The translations under genes were made by a program, and so were the position numbers. A stretch of DNA of 64,000 nt. Source: Sphingobacterium sp. SRCM116780. Its GTDB lineage: Bacteria > Bacteroidota > Bacteroidia > Sphingobacteriales > Sphingobacteriaceae. The DNA lies in assembly GCF_021442025.1 (NCBI RefSeq), contig NZ_CP090446.1, forward strand, positions 1,798,001 through 1,862,000. Direction: 5' to 3'. Positions 53,314 through 63,159 of the stretch are shown here, piece after piece. Numbering within the stretch: position 1 is the stretch's first letter; every line of letters begins with the position of its first letter. The notes under the pieces were generated by a model, which did no database searches, was not told where the DNA came from, and was given only the letters and a program-made list of their open reading frames with translations.

Positions 53314-56283
53314 TTAAATGACAATATTGATAATCTTACCTTTTACAAAGATTAATTTCTTCAAAGGTTTACCATCCATATAGTGTAAGACTTCTTCATG
53401 AGACAACACGATTTCTTCAACAGCTTTTGCTTCTAAATCCAATGCCAATAGCAAATTCATTTTCATCTTTCCATTGATGGAAACAGGATAAGCGAACTCT
53501 GATTCTACTAAATAATCAGCAATAAATGTTGGATAGGCCGCATATGATATCGATCCTGCTTCGTTTCCTAATAATGACCACAGTTCTTCAGCAATATGTG
53601 GCGCATAAGGCTCTAGAACAATAACAAGCTGCTCCAAGATGGCGCGTTTATTACATTTTAAATCTGTCAGTTCATTGACGCAGATCATAAATGCAGATAC
53701 AGATGTATTAAAAGAAAAGCGCTCGATATCTTCCTCCGCCTTTTTGATGATCTTATGCAAAGCTTTATATTCTGCTTTTGTTGGTTCTTCATCAGATACG
53801 CTAAAGTTACCTTCCGTATCGTGAAATAAACGCCATACTTTTTTCAGAAACTTATAAACCCCCTCAATACCATTTGTATTCCAAGGTTTTGATTGTTCCA
53901 AAGGCCCTAAGAACATTTCGTATAAACGCAGGGTATCTGCTCCATAAGTTTCAATAATGTCATCAGGGTTTACTACATTGAATTTTGACTTGGACATTTT
54001 TTCAACTTCCGTTCCACAAACATATTTGCCATCTTCTAAGATGAATTCAGCTTGCATATAATCTGGCCGAGAAGCTTTAAATTTATCCAAATTCAAAACA
54101 TCATTCACGACAATATTAACATCAACGTGCGATGGAAGAAAAGAATCGTTATTTAGTAAAACATAATTTAAACCCGGATATTTTTGAAATACAGTTTTTG
54201 AAAGTAAATCACCAAATTCACTTAATTCTTCAACTTTATCTAATTCATTAAAGTATATTCCATCCTTATATAAAAACAAATATTGATAAACCGTAAAATT
54301 TTTTGTAAAATTTTTAAAATCTAAATAATGATTTAATGATACTAATACATTTTGAATTGATGAATCTATTCCAGAAGTTGAAGTGTTAGCCAATTTGTAC
54401 ACAAAATTTGAACGTCCTTGAATCATACCTTGATTGATCAATTTTTTGAAAGGCTCTTCTTCATTATGGAATCCTAAATCCTTCAAGAACTTATTCCAGA
54501 AGCGTGAGTATAGCAAGTGACCTGTAGCATGCTCAGAACCACCAATATATAAATCGACAGCTTTCCAATAATCGACAGCTTCTTTGGATGCAAAGTTACC
54601 TTCGTTTTTTGGATCCATGTATCGGAACCAATACCAAGAAGAACCTGCCCAACCTGGCATTGTACTTAATTCATATTCATACTGATCTTCATATTTCCAA
54701 TTTTCAGCTCTTCCCAAAGGAGGTTCTCCTGTTTCCGTAGGCAAATATTTATTAACCTCAGGTAACAATAAAGGAAGTTCCTCCTCTTTAATTAAATAAG
54801 GTAAACCATTTTTAAAATAAACAGGAACAGGTTCTCCCCAATATCGTTGGCGTCCGAAGATAGCATCCCGCATTCGGAAGTTAATCTTTGCTTTTCCTAG
54901 TTTCAATTCTTCCAATTTGGCGATTAAAGCTGGTACTGCCTCTTGGTAGGTCATTCCATTAATAAATCCGGAATTGATATATTTTCCATCTTTATTCGCA
55001 TCCGCTTCTTCGTCAATATGTTGAGAATCAGAAATTGGAATAATAGGTAAGTTGAAATGTTTTGCAAATAAGTAATCACGCTGATCGCCTGAAGGAACAG
55101 CCATTACTGCACCTGTTCCATATCCTGCTAATACATAATCGGCAATCCAGATTTGTACATCTTCACCTGTAATTGGATGTTTGGCATAAGAGCCTGTAAA
55201 AGCTCCAGATACGGTTTTTGTATCTGCCATACGGTCTAGTTCAGATTTTTTACTTGTCTTATCAATATAAGCGGAAATGGTTGCTTGTTGCTCTGCTGTT
55301 GTTAATTGAGCAACCAATTCATGCTCAGGTGCCAATACAACAAATGAAACACCATAAATGGTATCTACTCGAGTTGTAAAAACTTCAATATTGGTTTGCA
55401 GTTGAGGAACTGGAAACTTGACGAGAGCGCCAACAGATTTCCCAATCCAGTTACGTTGCATTTCAACTAAAGGTTCAGGCCAATCAACATGATCCAACCC
55501 CTGTAGCATACGATCTGCATATGCAGTGATACGCATAGACCATTGCATCATTTTCTTTTGTTCTACAGGATAGCCACCACGCTCAGAAACCCCATTGATA
55601 ACTTCATCATTTGCCAGTACAGTACCTAATGCTGCACACCAGTTAACGGTGCTTTCGCGCAAATAAGCAATACGGTATTTTAGCAACTCGCGTTGTTGTT
55701 GTTCTTCGTTAAATGCCTTCCATTCTGAAGCTGTGAAAGACAAAACATCATCGTCAGAAACTGCTTTAATACCTTCGGATCCAACCGTGTCAAACTTGTA
55801 AATTAACGTATCGATAGTCTCTGCCTTATTTGATTCATTGTTATACCAAGAATTAAATAATTGCATGAATATCCATTGTGTCCATTTATAATACGTAGGG
55901 TCTGAAGTACGTACTTCCCTGCTCCAATCATAAGAAAAACCAATATTATCCAATTGTTCGCGGTAACGATTGATATTCGTCTCCGTTGTAATTGCAGGAT
56001 GTTGACCTGTTTGGATAGCATATTGTTCGGCAGGTAAACCAAATGAATCATATCCCATCGGATGCAATACGTTAAAACCTTTTAAACGTTTGTATCTTGA
56101 AAAAATATCCGAAGCGATATAACCAAGTGGGTGTCCAACATGTAAACCAGCTCCAGAAGGATAAGGAAACATATCTAACACATAATATTTCGGTTTTTCA
56201 TGTGTATCTGCTGATTTGAAGGTTTCATGATCAGCCCAAAACTTTTGCCACTTTTTTTCTAACGATTTGTGATTGTACTCCAT
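53314..56283 (-). CDS. leuS: Leucyl-tRNA synthetase with a large insertion
   Basis: Class I synthetase for leucine. The 989-residue protein has HVGHPLGY near residue 47, the CP1 editing domain with TTRVDTIYGVSFVVLAPEH and a later GTGAVMAVPSGDQRDYLFA (hydrolytic site), KINFRMRDAIFGRQRYWGEPVP, and KMSKSKFNVVNPDD near residue 765. Between FVYK (about 631) and HVDVNI (about 718) there are some 87 residues (SIQNVLVSLNHYLDFKNF ... LLNNDSFLPS) where related enzymes have a linker of about 20. The DNA there (54129-54390) is visibly more AT-rich. All catalytic motifs are intact, so the enzyme is probably active. Confidence 0.95.
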   Translation of the reverse strand: MEYNHKSLEKKWQKFWADHETFKSADTHEKPKYYVLDMFPYPSGAGLHVGHPLGYIASDIFSRYKRLKGFNVLHPMGYDSFGLPAEQYAIQTGQHPAITTETNINRYREQLDNIGFSYDWSREVRTSDPTYYKWTQWIFMQLFNSWYNNESNKAETIDTLIYKFDTVGSEGIKAVSDDDVLSFTASEWKAFNEEQQQRELLKYRIAYLRESTVNWCAALGTVLANDEVINGVSERGGYPVEQKKMMQWSMRITAYADRMLQGLDHVDWPEPLVEMQRNWIGKSVGALVKFPVPQLQTNIEVFTTRVDTIYGVSFVVLAPEHELVAQLTTAEQQATISAYIDKTSKKSELDRMADTKTVSGAFTGSYAKHPITGEDVQIWIADYVLAGYGTGAVMAVPSGDQRDYLFAKHFNLPIIPISDSQHIDEEADANKDGKYINSGFINGMTYQEAVPALIAKLEELKLGKAKINFRMRDAIFGRQRYWGEPVPVYFKNGLPYLIKEEELPLLLPEVNKYLPTETGEPPLGRAENWKYEDQYEYELSTMPGWAGSSWYWFRYMDPKNEGNFASKEAVDYWKAVDLYIGGSEHATGHLLYSRFWNKFLKDLGFHNEEEPFKKLINQGMIQGRSNFVYKLANTSTSGIDSSIQNVLVSLNHYLDFKNFTKNFTVYQYLFLYKDGIYFNELDKVEELSEFGDLLSKTVFQKYPGLNYVLLNNDSFLPSHVDVNIVVNDVLNLDKFKASRPDYMQAEFILEDGKYVCGTEVEKMSKSKFNVVNPDDIIETYGADTLRLYEMFLGPLEQSKPWNTNGIEGVYKFLKKVWRLFHDTEGNFSVSDEEPTKAEYKALHKIIKKAEEDIERFSFNTSVSAFMICVNELTDLKCNKRAILEQLVIVLEPYAPHIAEELWSLLGNEAGSISYAAYPTFIADYLVESEFAYPVSINGKMKMNLLLALDLEAKAVEEIVLSHEEVLHYMDGKPLKKLIFVKGKIINIVI

Positions 56284-56502
56284 GTTTTGTATTGAGGAAT
56301 TTATTAAGACTTGCGAAATTACGATTTTAATGGTGAATTGTAAGAAAAGTTTTGTAGTTTGAACAATAAATTATAGTATTGAAAAGTTATTTACAAGGAG
56401 CAAATTGAATTTTTCAGCTTTTAATAGGAAACTTATTACAAGATTAATTCGATTTAATCCACTCAAATCATTACTTTCGCAAATAAATTTTTATTGCTTA
56501 TT

Positions 56503-57381
56503 ATGTCAGAATACGAATCAAGCACGCAAAGAAGAAAAACTAAATCAGTTTATGTCTCTACTGTTATCAGTATTGCGCTTGTCCTTTTAGTGACTGGATT
56601 ATTAGGTTTATTACTTGTTCACGCAAAGAATTTATCTAAATATGTAAAAGAAAACATCGTTTTAAATGTTATCGTTAATGATGGTACAAACGAAGGTGAT
56701 GTGCTTTCATTACAAAAAGATTTAGAGAAAGATAATTATGTTCTTCGTACAGAATATATCAGTAAAGAACTTGCTGCAAAATCGCTCAAAGAAGATTTGG
56801 GTGAAGATTTTGTTCAATACTTAGGCCATAATCCACTCCTTCCTTCGATTGATGTATACATGAAGGAAAACTATGCTAACTCTGATAGTATCAAGACATT
56901 TATTGATAAAATATCGCGAAACACTAAAATTAAAGAAGTCGTTTATCAAGAATCGTTAATTGATATGGTGAATAAAAATGTGCGGATCATCAGTATTGTT
57001 GTATTAGCGTTTGCAGCTATTTTATTGGTAATTGCAGTTGCATTAATTAACAATACAATACGTTTAGCGATTTATTCGCAAAGGTTCTTAATTAAAAGTA
57101 TGCAATTAATTGGAGCGACTAAGAATTTTATTCGTAAACCTTTCATCACTTACGGCATTATTCATGGTTTATTAGGGGCTTTAATCGCTATTTTATTATT
57201 GATATTTACCTTAAAATTTGCGCAGCAACAAATTCCTGAATTAGTGTTTTTAAGAAACTGGTATGAATTCGCTGCTATATTTATAGTGGTTATCGCAATT
57301 GGAATTTTAATTTCAGGATTAAGTACTTACTTCGCAGTAACGAAATATTTAAAAGCAAAATCTAACGATTTATATAGTTAA
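56503..57381 (+). CDS. ftsX: Cell-division permease FtsX
   Basis: Integral membrane partner of FtsE that activates peptidoglycan hydrolases at the septum. 292 residues from the ATG at 56503 (MSEYESSTQRRKTKS); the in-frame TTG at 56494 is less likely. It has four membrane segments (about 19-43, 165-190, 215-240, 262-285) and a large extracytoplasmic loop between the first two (ENIVLNVIVNDGTNEGDVLSLQKDL). No ftsE is present in this window, as is common in Bacteroidota. It starts the ftsX-DUF3098-uppP-truB-ribF run. Confidence 0.93.
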   Translation: MSEYESSTQRRKTKSVYVSTVISIALVLLVTGLLGLLLVHAKNLSKYVKENIVLNVIVNDGTNEGDVLSLQKDLEKDNYVLRTEYISKELAAKSLKEDLGEDFVQYLGHNPLLPSIDVYMKENYANSDSIKTFIDKISRNTKIKEVVYQESLIDMVNKNVRIISIVVLAFAAILLVIAVALINNTIRLAIYSQRFLIKSMQLIGATKNFIRKPFITYGIIHGLLGALIAILLLIFTLKFAQQQIPELVFLRNWYEFAAIFIVVIAIGILISGLSTYFAVTKYLKAKSNDLYS

Positions 57382-57383
57382 AA

Positions 57384-57614
57384 ATGGCTCAAATCAAAAA
57401 ATCTGAATCGACAAACAAAGGTTCTTTTGTTTTCGGAAAATTGAATTATCAATTATTTATCTTAAGTATAATCATTGTGGTTATAGGTTTTGTTTTGATG
57501 AGTGGAAAAACTGACATCTACAATTTTACTAAAATTACTTTGGCTCCCATTGTTATTGTACTTGGGTTTGCTTTAGGTTTTGTAGCAATTCTTTACAAAC
57601 CGAAATCTAAATAA
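57384..57614 (+). CDS. DUF3098 small membrane protein
   Basis: 76 residues with two hydrophobic segments (about 25-45, LFILSIIIVVIGFVLMSG, and 50-70, ITLAPIVIVLGFALGFVAIL). DUF3098 is Bacteroidota-specific and nearly always placed between ftsX and uppP, as here (2-nt and 15-nt gaps). Function unknown; the context points to cell envelope or division. Confidence 0.9.
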   Translation: MAQIKKSESTNKGSFVFGKLNYQLFILSIIIVVIGFVLMSGKTDIYNFTKITLAPIVIVLGFALGFVAILYKPKSK

Positions 57615-57629
57615 AAGAAAAGCCAAACT

Positions 57630-58445
57630 ATGTCTTTATTTGAAGCTATCATTCTAGCAATTATAGAAGGGTTAACCGAATATCTTCCAATTTCATCTAC
57701 AGCCCACATGGGTTTTACTGCAGCCCTCATGGGAATGCAAGAAAGTGAATACTTGAAGATGTTTCAAGTATCTATCCAATTTGGTGCAATTCTTTCAATT
57801 GTCATACTTTATTGGAGGAAATTTTTTGATCTAAAAAATCTCCAACTTTATTACAAATTAGCAATTGCTGTTATTCCTGCTTTAGTATTAGGAAAATTAT
57901 TAGATGATAAAATCGAAGCTGTTTTAGGTAATCAAATCGCTATTTCTTCTGTATTGGTTCTTGGAGGTGTTATCCTGCTATTTGTGGACAAATGGTTTAA
58001 AAATCCGACGATTACAGATGAGAAGGAAATTCCTGTAAAAAAAGCATTGGTTATCGGTTTTTGGCAATGTTTAGCCATGATGCCAGGAACATCACGTTCT
58101 GCCGCGTCAATCATTGGCGGTCTAACACAAGGATTAGATAGAAAAGCTGCTGCTGAATTCTCATTCTTCTTGGCTGTGCCAACCATGTTGGCGGTTACTG
58201 TTTATTCCGTATTTGTAAAAACATGGGGTGAAGGAACTGCACATGCACAAAAAGGTTATGAAATGATTTTCGCTAGCCATGAAAATATTATTGTGTTTAT
58301 CGTTGGAAATGTGGTCGCATTTATTGTTGCTATGATTGCAGTGAAATCATTTATCACTGTATTAACGAAATACGGATTTAAGTTTTGGGGTTGGTACCGC
58401 ATTATTATTGGTATTGCTTTACTTGTGTTTTTTTGGAACCAATAA
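57630..58445 (+). CDS. uppP: Undecaprenyl-diphosphatase
   Basis: Recycles undecaprenyl pyrophosphate to the monophosphate carrier used in cell-wall and LPS synthesis; also linked to bacitracin tolerance. The 271-residue membrane protein has the catalytic blocks EGLTEYLPISSTAHM (residues 13-27) and MMPGTSRSAASIIGGLTQG (about 150-168), with seven to eight membrane helices. Length is normal. It lies in the ftsX-DUF3098-uppP run. Confidence 0.96.
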   Translation: MSLFEAIILAIIEGLTEYLPISSTAHMGFTAALMGMQESEYLKMFQVSIQFGAILSIVILYWRKFFDLKNLQLYYKLAIAVIPALVLGKLLDDKIEAVLGNQIAISSVLVLGGVILLFVDKWFKNPTITDEKEIPVKKALVIGFWQCLAMMPGTSRSAASIIGGLTQGLDRKAAAEFSFFLAVPTMLAVTVYSVFVKTWGEGTAHAQKGYEMIFASHENIIVFIVGNVVAFIVAMIAVKSFITVLTKYGFKFWGWYRIIIGIALLVFFWNQ

Positions 58446-58581
58446 ATGCTTAGAAAACGCTCCTATTACATTTGCAACCTATCGTAAAAATTATTACTAC
58501 CTTTGTACAACGCAATAAAATCGCTTGATTTTGTCTTGTTAGCAGATTATACTACAAAGAAAAATTAACATCAGTGATCTA

Positions 58582-59337
58582 GTGAAGTTGAATGAATTAA
58601 TGGAAAACAAAGAAAAAGATCAAAGAGAACAACCTTTCTCTTTTGCAGAAGGACAAATGTTGTTGATAGATAAACCGCTAACTTGGACAAGTTTTGATGT
58701 AGTTGGAAAAATTCGCAATTCCATCAAACCGCTAAAAATAAAAGTTGGACATGCGGGTACATTAGATCCATTAGCAACTGGATTGCTGATCGTCTGTACG
58801 GGTAAATTCACAAAAAAAATTGACAGCTACCAAGCAGAAGATAAAGAATATATCGGGACAATTACTTTAGGTGGAACAACGCCTTCTTACGATCTAGAAA
58901 CTGCAGTTGATGAAATCTTTCCGACGGATCACATTACGGAAGAAATGATTTACGCAGCTGCTAAAAGCTTTGAAGGAGAAATAGACCAATACCCCCCTGC
59001 TCATTCGGCTATAAAAATAAATGGCGAACGTGTGTATGAAAAGGCACGTCGTGGTGAAACGGTAGAATTGAAAACTCGTCATGTAAGTATTAATAGCTTT
59101 ACTATTGAAAAAATAGAAATGCCAGTTGTTCATTTTAGGGTATCTTGTAGTAAAGGAACCTACATCCGTTCTCTCGCATATGATTTTGGACAGGCACTCC
59201 AAAGTGGAGGACATCTGAGTTCATTGAGAAGAACCAAAAGCGGAGATTACCAAGTAGAAAATGCTTGGAATCTGGAAGAATTAATCCACAAAATAAAGGC
59301 TCACAAAGAAATTAGCGTAGCAGAAAATCAAGTATAA
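58582..59337 (+). CDS. truB: tRNA pseudouridine-55 synthase
   Basis: Forms pseudouridine 55 in the T-loop of tRNAs. 251 residues from a GTG at 58582, or 245 from the ATG at 58600, which may be the better start. Motifs: LLIDKPLTWTSFDVV, KVGHAGTLDPLATGLLIVCTG (catalytic Asp in AGTLDP), YIGTITLGGTTPSYD, YPPAHSAIKINGERVYEKAR and VSCSKGTYIRSLAYDFG. The C-terminal PUA domain is absent or very short. -7-like boxes TACATTTG (58467) and TACCTTTG (58498) lie upstream. ribF follows after 42 nt. Confidence 0.96.
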   Translation: MKLNELMENKEKDQREQPFSFAEGQMLLIDKPLTWTSFDVVGKIRNSIKPLKIKVGHAGTLDPLATGLLIVCTGKFTKKIDSYQAEDKEYIGTITLGGTTPSYDLETAVDEIFPTDHITEEMIYAAAKSFEGEIDQYPPAHSAIKINGERVYEKARRGETVELKTRHVSINSFTIEKIEMPVVHFRVSCSKGTYIRSLAYDFGQALQSGGHLSSLRRTKSGDYQVENAWNLEELIHKIKAHKEISVAENQV

Positions 59338-59379
59338 AATTTGTTTTTTTTCGTTAATTTGTCGCAAATATTCCAGTAA

Positions 59380-60354
59380 ATGAAAATTTATAGAAGTTTA
59401 GATGATTTTAAGGCATTGGACAATGCTGTTGTTACAATTGGCACATTTGACGGTGTTCATATTGGCCATCAAAAAATATTAACTCATCTAAAAGAATGTG
59501 CTAAAAAAATAAACGGTGAAACGGTATTACTAACCTTCTATCCTCATCCGAGACTTATTATCAATCCAGATGATGACAGTTTGCGTCTCATCAATGATAT
59601 TGATGAGAAGGTCAGCAGGCTTGCTGAATTAGATATTGATCATTTAATTATCACACCGTTTTCTAGAGATTTTTCTAATCAAACTCCAGAAGAATATATC
59701 AGCAATGTTCTGGTTGGGAAATTAGGAACTAAAAAGATTGTTATCGGATACGATCATCATTTTGGAAAAGATAGAAAAGGAACTTTAAAAGATTTACAAC
59801 AATTTGCCGACATATTTGATTACTCTGTAGAACAGATACCAGAGCAAGATATCAATGATGTAGCGGTTTCTTCAACGCGGATCAGACTAGCATTGATAAC
59901 GGGTGATATTTATACCGCTAATCTTTATCTAGGTTATCCTTTTGAATTGACAGGAACGGTCATAAGAGGAGACCAAATTGGACGTACGATTGGATTTCCA
60001 ACGGCAAATTTGCAAGTTCATGAACACCACAAGCTGATCCCGGCCTATGGTATCTATGCTGTTGAGGTACATATCTTTGATCACCTTCAAAATATTACAA
60101 CGGGTGAATATGTCGAAAATCCACCATTTAAGGTCGCTAAAGGAATGGGATACATTGGTACGCGTCCAACAGTAGATGGAATGAACAGAAGCATTGAAAT
60201 TAGCTTATTCGACTTCAATGAAGAGATATATGGCAAAACATTACGTGTGAAATTTTTACACTTTATACGTCACGATGAAAGATTTGATTCACTACAGGAA
60301 ATGAAAGAACAAATTCTGGAGGACGAAAAACAAATTAGATCTTTACTTTTCTAA
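59380..60354 (+). CDS. ribF: Bifunctional riboflavin kinase / FAD synthetase
   Basis: Makes FMN from riboflavin and FAD from FMN. 324 residues: an N-terminal nucleotidyltransferase domain (about 1-180) with TIGTFDGVHIGHQKIL and IGYDHHFGKDRKG, ending in SSTRIR, and a C-terminal flavokinase domain (about 190-320) with RGDQIGRTIGFPTANL and GMGYIGTRPTVDG ... SIEISLFDFNEEIYGK. Normal length. It ends at a perfect 20-bp hairpin shared with the M13 peptidase gene. Confidence 0.97.
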   Translation: MKIYRSLDDFKALDNAVVTIGTFDGVHIGHQKILTHLKECAKKINGETVLLTFYPHPRLIINPDDDSLRLINDIDEKVSRLAELDIDHLIITPFSRDFSNQTPEEYISNVLVGKLGTKKIVIGYDHHFGKDRKGTLKDLQQFADIFDYSVEQIPEQDINDVAVSSTRIRLALITGDIYTANLYLGYPFELTGTVIRGDQIGRTIGFPTANLQVHEHHKLIPAYGIYAVEVHIFDHLQNITTGEYVENPPFKVAKGMGYIGTRPTVDGMNRSIEISLFDFNEEIYGKTLRVKFLHFIRHDERFDSLQEMKEQILEDEKQIRSLLF

Positions 60355-60365
60355 AAAATAAGATT

Positions 60366-60408
60366 AAAAAGATAAAGGCTAGCTCAATGAGCTAGCCTTT
60401 ATCTTTTT
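60366..60408. terminator. Bidirectional terminator between ribF and the M13 peptidase
   Basis: Perfect 20-bp stem, 60366-60385 with 60389-60408 (AAAAAGATAAAGGCTAGCTC and its complement), 3-nt loop. It sits between two convergent stops with A- and T-runs on either side. Confidence 0.93.
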
Positions 60409-60426
60409 ATAGGGAATCCAGTATAA

Positions 60427-62430
60427 TTACCAAATTACAATTCTACTGTTTTTAGGTACAAACAACTTATCACCTTCCTTCGTTTCGAAAGCGTCATGAA
60501 AACCATCTAAATTGATGATTGGTGCAAATGCGCGATACTGAGCAGGAGAATGTGGATCTGTTTTTACTTGATTGACAACAGCTTCATCTGTTGTTTTTGC
60601 TCTCCAGATAGTAGCCCAAGATAAGAAGAAACGTTGTTCTTGTGTAAATCCGTCAATTAATCCTGGATTTCCTTTATCTTTTAAGTACATTTTCATGGCA
60701 TCAAAAGCAACAGAAGAACCACCTAGATCTCCAATATTCTCACCTAAGGTGAAACGACCATTTACTTTGACCCCTGGAACTGGTTCATAAGCTTCGAATT
60801 GTTTTACTAGGGCATCTGTAGAAGCTTCAAACTTTCTTTTATCATCTGCAGTCCACCAATTATTCAAGTTTCCTTTTCCATCATATTTAGCCCCTTGATC
60901 ATCAAATCCATGTGACAACTCATGTCCAATGACTGCTCCAATACCACCAAAATTAACAGCAGCATCTGCTTTATAATCATAGAATGGGGGTTGCAAAATA
61001 GCTGCAGGAAAAACAATCTCGTTAAACAATGGATTATAATAAGCATTAACCGTTTGAGGAGTCATTCCCCACTCGCTTTTATCAACAGGTTTTCCTTGTT
61101 TTGCTAAATTTTCTTTAAAACCCCATTGACGTGCATTGAGTACATTTTCAAATAAAGAAGTTCCTACAGTCAAATCTGAATAGTCTTTCCATTTGTCAGG
61201 ATAACCAATTTTCACATTGAACTTTGACAATTTTTCCAAAGCTTTCACTTTAGTCTCAGCTGACATCCATTTCAAACCATTGATATGTTGTTCAAACGAT
61301 CTGATCAAATAGCCAACCAATTCTTCCGCTTGTGCTTTCGCTTCTGGAGGAAAATTTTCTTTCACATATAACTTACCTAAAAGCTCTCCAGCAATACTAT
61401 TCACAAATTCAACACCTCTTTTTTCTAAATCACGTTGCTCCTTTTGACCTTTGAGTTTTTTATCCCAAAAATCAAAATTAAGTTGATCAAGATCTTTTGT
61501 CAAATATGCTGCTGCATCATTCATCACATTGAATTTTAAAACATCTTTAATTGTTTCCAAATTCTCTGGTTTCAAAACTTGATCTAGATTTTGGTAATAT
61601 GCTAATTCCGAAATAATTACTGTATCTGCTTGAAATCCTACATCCTTCAAATATTGTGCGATGTCAAAATTCTTAACCAATTTCTTCAAGTCAGAAACTG
61701 CTACTGGGTTATAGCGCTTCTCTGCGTCACGAGATTGTTCTACCGTTTTTAAATTTTTAGCTAATTGCTTTTCAAATTCTACAATTTTAGGACCTTTTAA
61801 ATCGCGTGTTTTCTGGCCTACTTTACTGTATAATGAAGAAATGAAGTTTGAATAATCTCCTAATGTCTCTGTATTTTTAGTATCTACGACTTGATAATAA
61901 GAACGACCTAAACCAAGACTTGCTGCTCCTAGATAAACCGTATTGAGATTGCTATTTTTTAAATGTGCATGTACATACGCTCCAAAAAAAGGATTGCCTC
62001 CTATTGGCGTTACTTCAACTAAGTAATGATATAGTCCTTTAAAATTCTTAATCGCATCTATCTTATCTAAATAAGGTTTAATAGGACTTATACCTAATTG
62101 ATCACGTTTATCAAAATTAATATAGGATTGATATAAATCACCAATTTTTTGACCATCTGAACCTTTTTCAAAAGTTTTGCCTAATGACTCTTTTAAAACT
62201 TTTAAAGTAGCAATATCTGTATTTTCACGAAGTTCATCGAAAGAGCCCCATCTAGCTCTATCAGAAGGTATGGTTACTGTTTTCATCCATTGACCATTTA
62301 CAAAATTATAAAAGTCATCTTGAGGACGTACACTTTTATCCATAAATGCTGGATTTATTGCTGGTTTTTCTTGTGCAAAAATCGCTCCTCCACACATCAT
62401 TAAAGCAGCTAGGACTGCATGTTTTTTCAT
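60427..62430 (-). CDS. Exported M13-family zinc metallopeptidase (PepO-like)
   Basis: 667 residues. Signal peptide about 1-19 (HAVLAALMMCGGAIFAQ). The zinc site is GAVIGHELSHGFDDQGAKYD (HExxH near residue 501), and the third ligand and its Asp lie in ENIGDLGGSSVAFDA (near 563). NAYYNPLFNEIVFPAAILQPPFYD is the conserved stretch before the zinc motif, and the C-terminus has the substrate-binding DPHSPAQYRAFAPIINLDGFHDAF. It degrades peptides in the periplasm. The C-terminal IVIW is slightly longer than the usual CxVW ending and lacks the Cys. Confidence 0.95.
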   Translation of the reverse strand: MKKHAVLAALMMCGGAIFAQEKPAINPAFMDKSVRPQDDFYNFVNGQWMKTVTIPSDRARWGSFDELRENTDIATLKVLKESLGKTFEKGSDGQKIGDLYQSYINFDKRDQLGISPIKPYLDKIDAIKNFKGLYHYLVEVTPIGGNPFFGAYVHAHLKNSNLNTVYLGAASLGLGRSYYQVVDTKNTETLGDYSNFISSLYSKVGQKTRDLKGPKIVEFEKQLAKNLKTVEQSRDAEKRYNPVAVSDLKKLVKNFDIAQYLKDVGFQADTVIISELAYYQNLDQVLKPENLETIKDVLKFNVMNDAAAYLTKDLDQLNFDFWDKKLKGQKEQRDLEKRGVEFVNSIAGELLGKLYVKENFPPEAKAQAEELVGYLIRSFEQHINGLKWMSAETKVKALEKLSKFNVKIGYPDKWKDYSDLTVGTSLFENVLNARQWGFKENLAKQGKPVDKSEWGMTPQTVNAYYNPLFNEIVFPAAILQPPFYDYKADAAVNFGGIGAVIGHELSHGFDDQGAKYDGKGNLNNWWTADDKRKFEASTDALVKQFEAYEPVPGVKVNGRFTLGENIGDLGGSSVAFDAMKMYLKDKGNPGLIDGFTQEQRFFLSWATIWRAKTTDEAVVNQVKTDPHSPAQYRAFAPIINLDGFHDAFETKEGDKLFVPKNSRIVIW

Positions 62431-62482
62431 ATTATAGTTTATTTTGTTTTAATTTAATGACAAACTTAGTAAAAGTTAGTAT

Positions 62483-62490
62483 TATGTTTG
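62483..62490 (+). promoter_or_regulatory. -7 box that favours the later start of the next gene
   Basis: TATGTTTG matches TAnnTTTG and overlaps the in-frame TTG at 62488, so translation should begin downstream, at ATG 62515. Confidence 0.35.
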
Positions 62491-62514
62491 CATAACAATA
62501 TTGTTAAATTCCAT

Positions 62515-63159
62515 ATGATCGTAGAAATAGCTGGAAAAAAATATCAAATCGTAATGACGGATACAAAAAGTATTCGAATTGATAATCATCAAGATCCTCC
62601 TATCCTATATACTTCCGCTAATTTTAATCTGACGACTGTAGAACAATTTGTCAAGAACAACAAGATAAATACCCTCATATCTGAGGAAATAGTTTACGCG
62701 GATGAACCTATCTGTATTTTTCAACAAAATTATCTGATAAAGATTATTAAGAACCAACCATCAAACAAAGTAATACTGAAAAATAAAACCGTTACCATTT
62801 ATTGTAAAAAGAATAGTAATTATCGGACACAATTAGTCCTATGGCAAAAACAATTTGCCATGAATCAATTATTGGATGTTGTTGCTTATTGGGAAGAAAA
62901 ATTGGACGTGTTGCTTGAAAGTATTGCTTTAAAATCTCTTAGCAAAAATCTCTATGCTATTAATCAGTCCAAAAAAACGATTACTTTTCATTCTAAAATA
63001 ATGAATTTATCAATTTCTGAAATGAAATATCTCATATTTAAAGCTATTGCAGATTTATTTAGATTTACTTCTGAAAGTATACATCAGTATTTTCCTACAG
63101 CACAAATCATTCAAGATCAAATTGCATATACACTTCAATCATGTCAACAATCAGATTAA
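62515..63159 (+). CDS. Hypothetical protein, possibly a degenerate YgjP-like fold
   Basis: 214 residues from ATG 62515. No signal peptide or membrane segment. The C-terminal part (ALKSLSKNLYAINQSKKTITFHSKIMNLSISEMKYLIFKAIADLF) has the spacing of YgjP/DUF45 metalloproteases, but where those have HELxH this protein has KAIADLF, so the metal site is missing if the relation is real. The relation is a weak impression. It overlaps the next gene by 19 nt, which suggests they are expressed together. Divergent from the M13 peptidase gene. Confidence 0.6.
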   Translation: MIVEIAGKKYQIVMTDTKSIRIDNHQDPPILYTSANFNLTTVEQFVKNNKINTLISEEIVYADEPICIFQQNYLIKIIKNQPSNKVILKNKTVTIYCKKNSNYRTQLVLWQKQFAMNQLLDVVAYWEEKLDVLLESIALKSLSKNLYAINQSKKTITFHSKIMNLSISEMKYLIFKAIADLFRFTSESIHQYFPTAQIIQDQIAYTLQSCQQSD

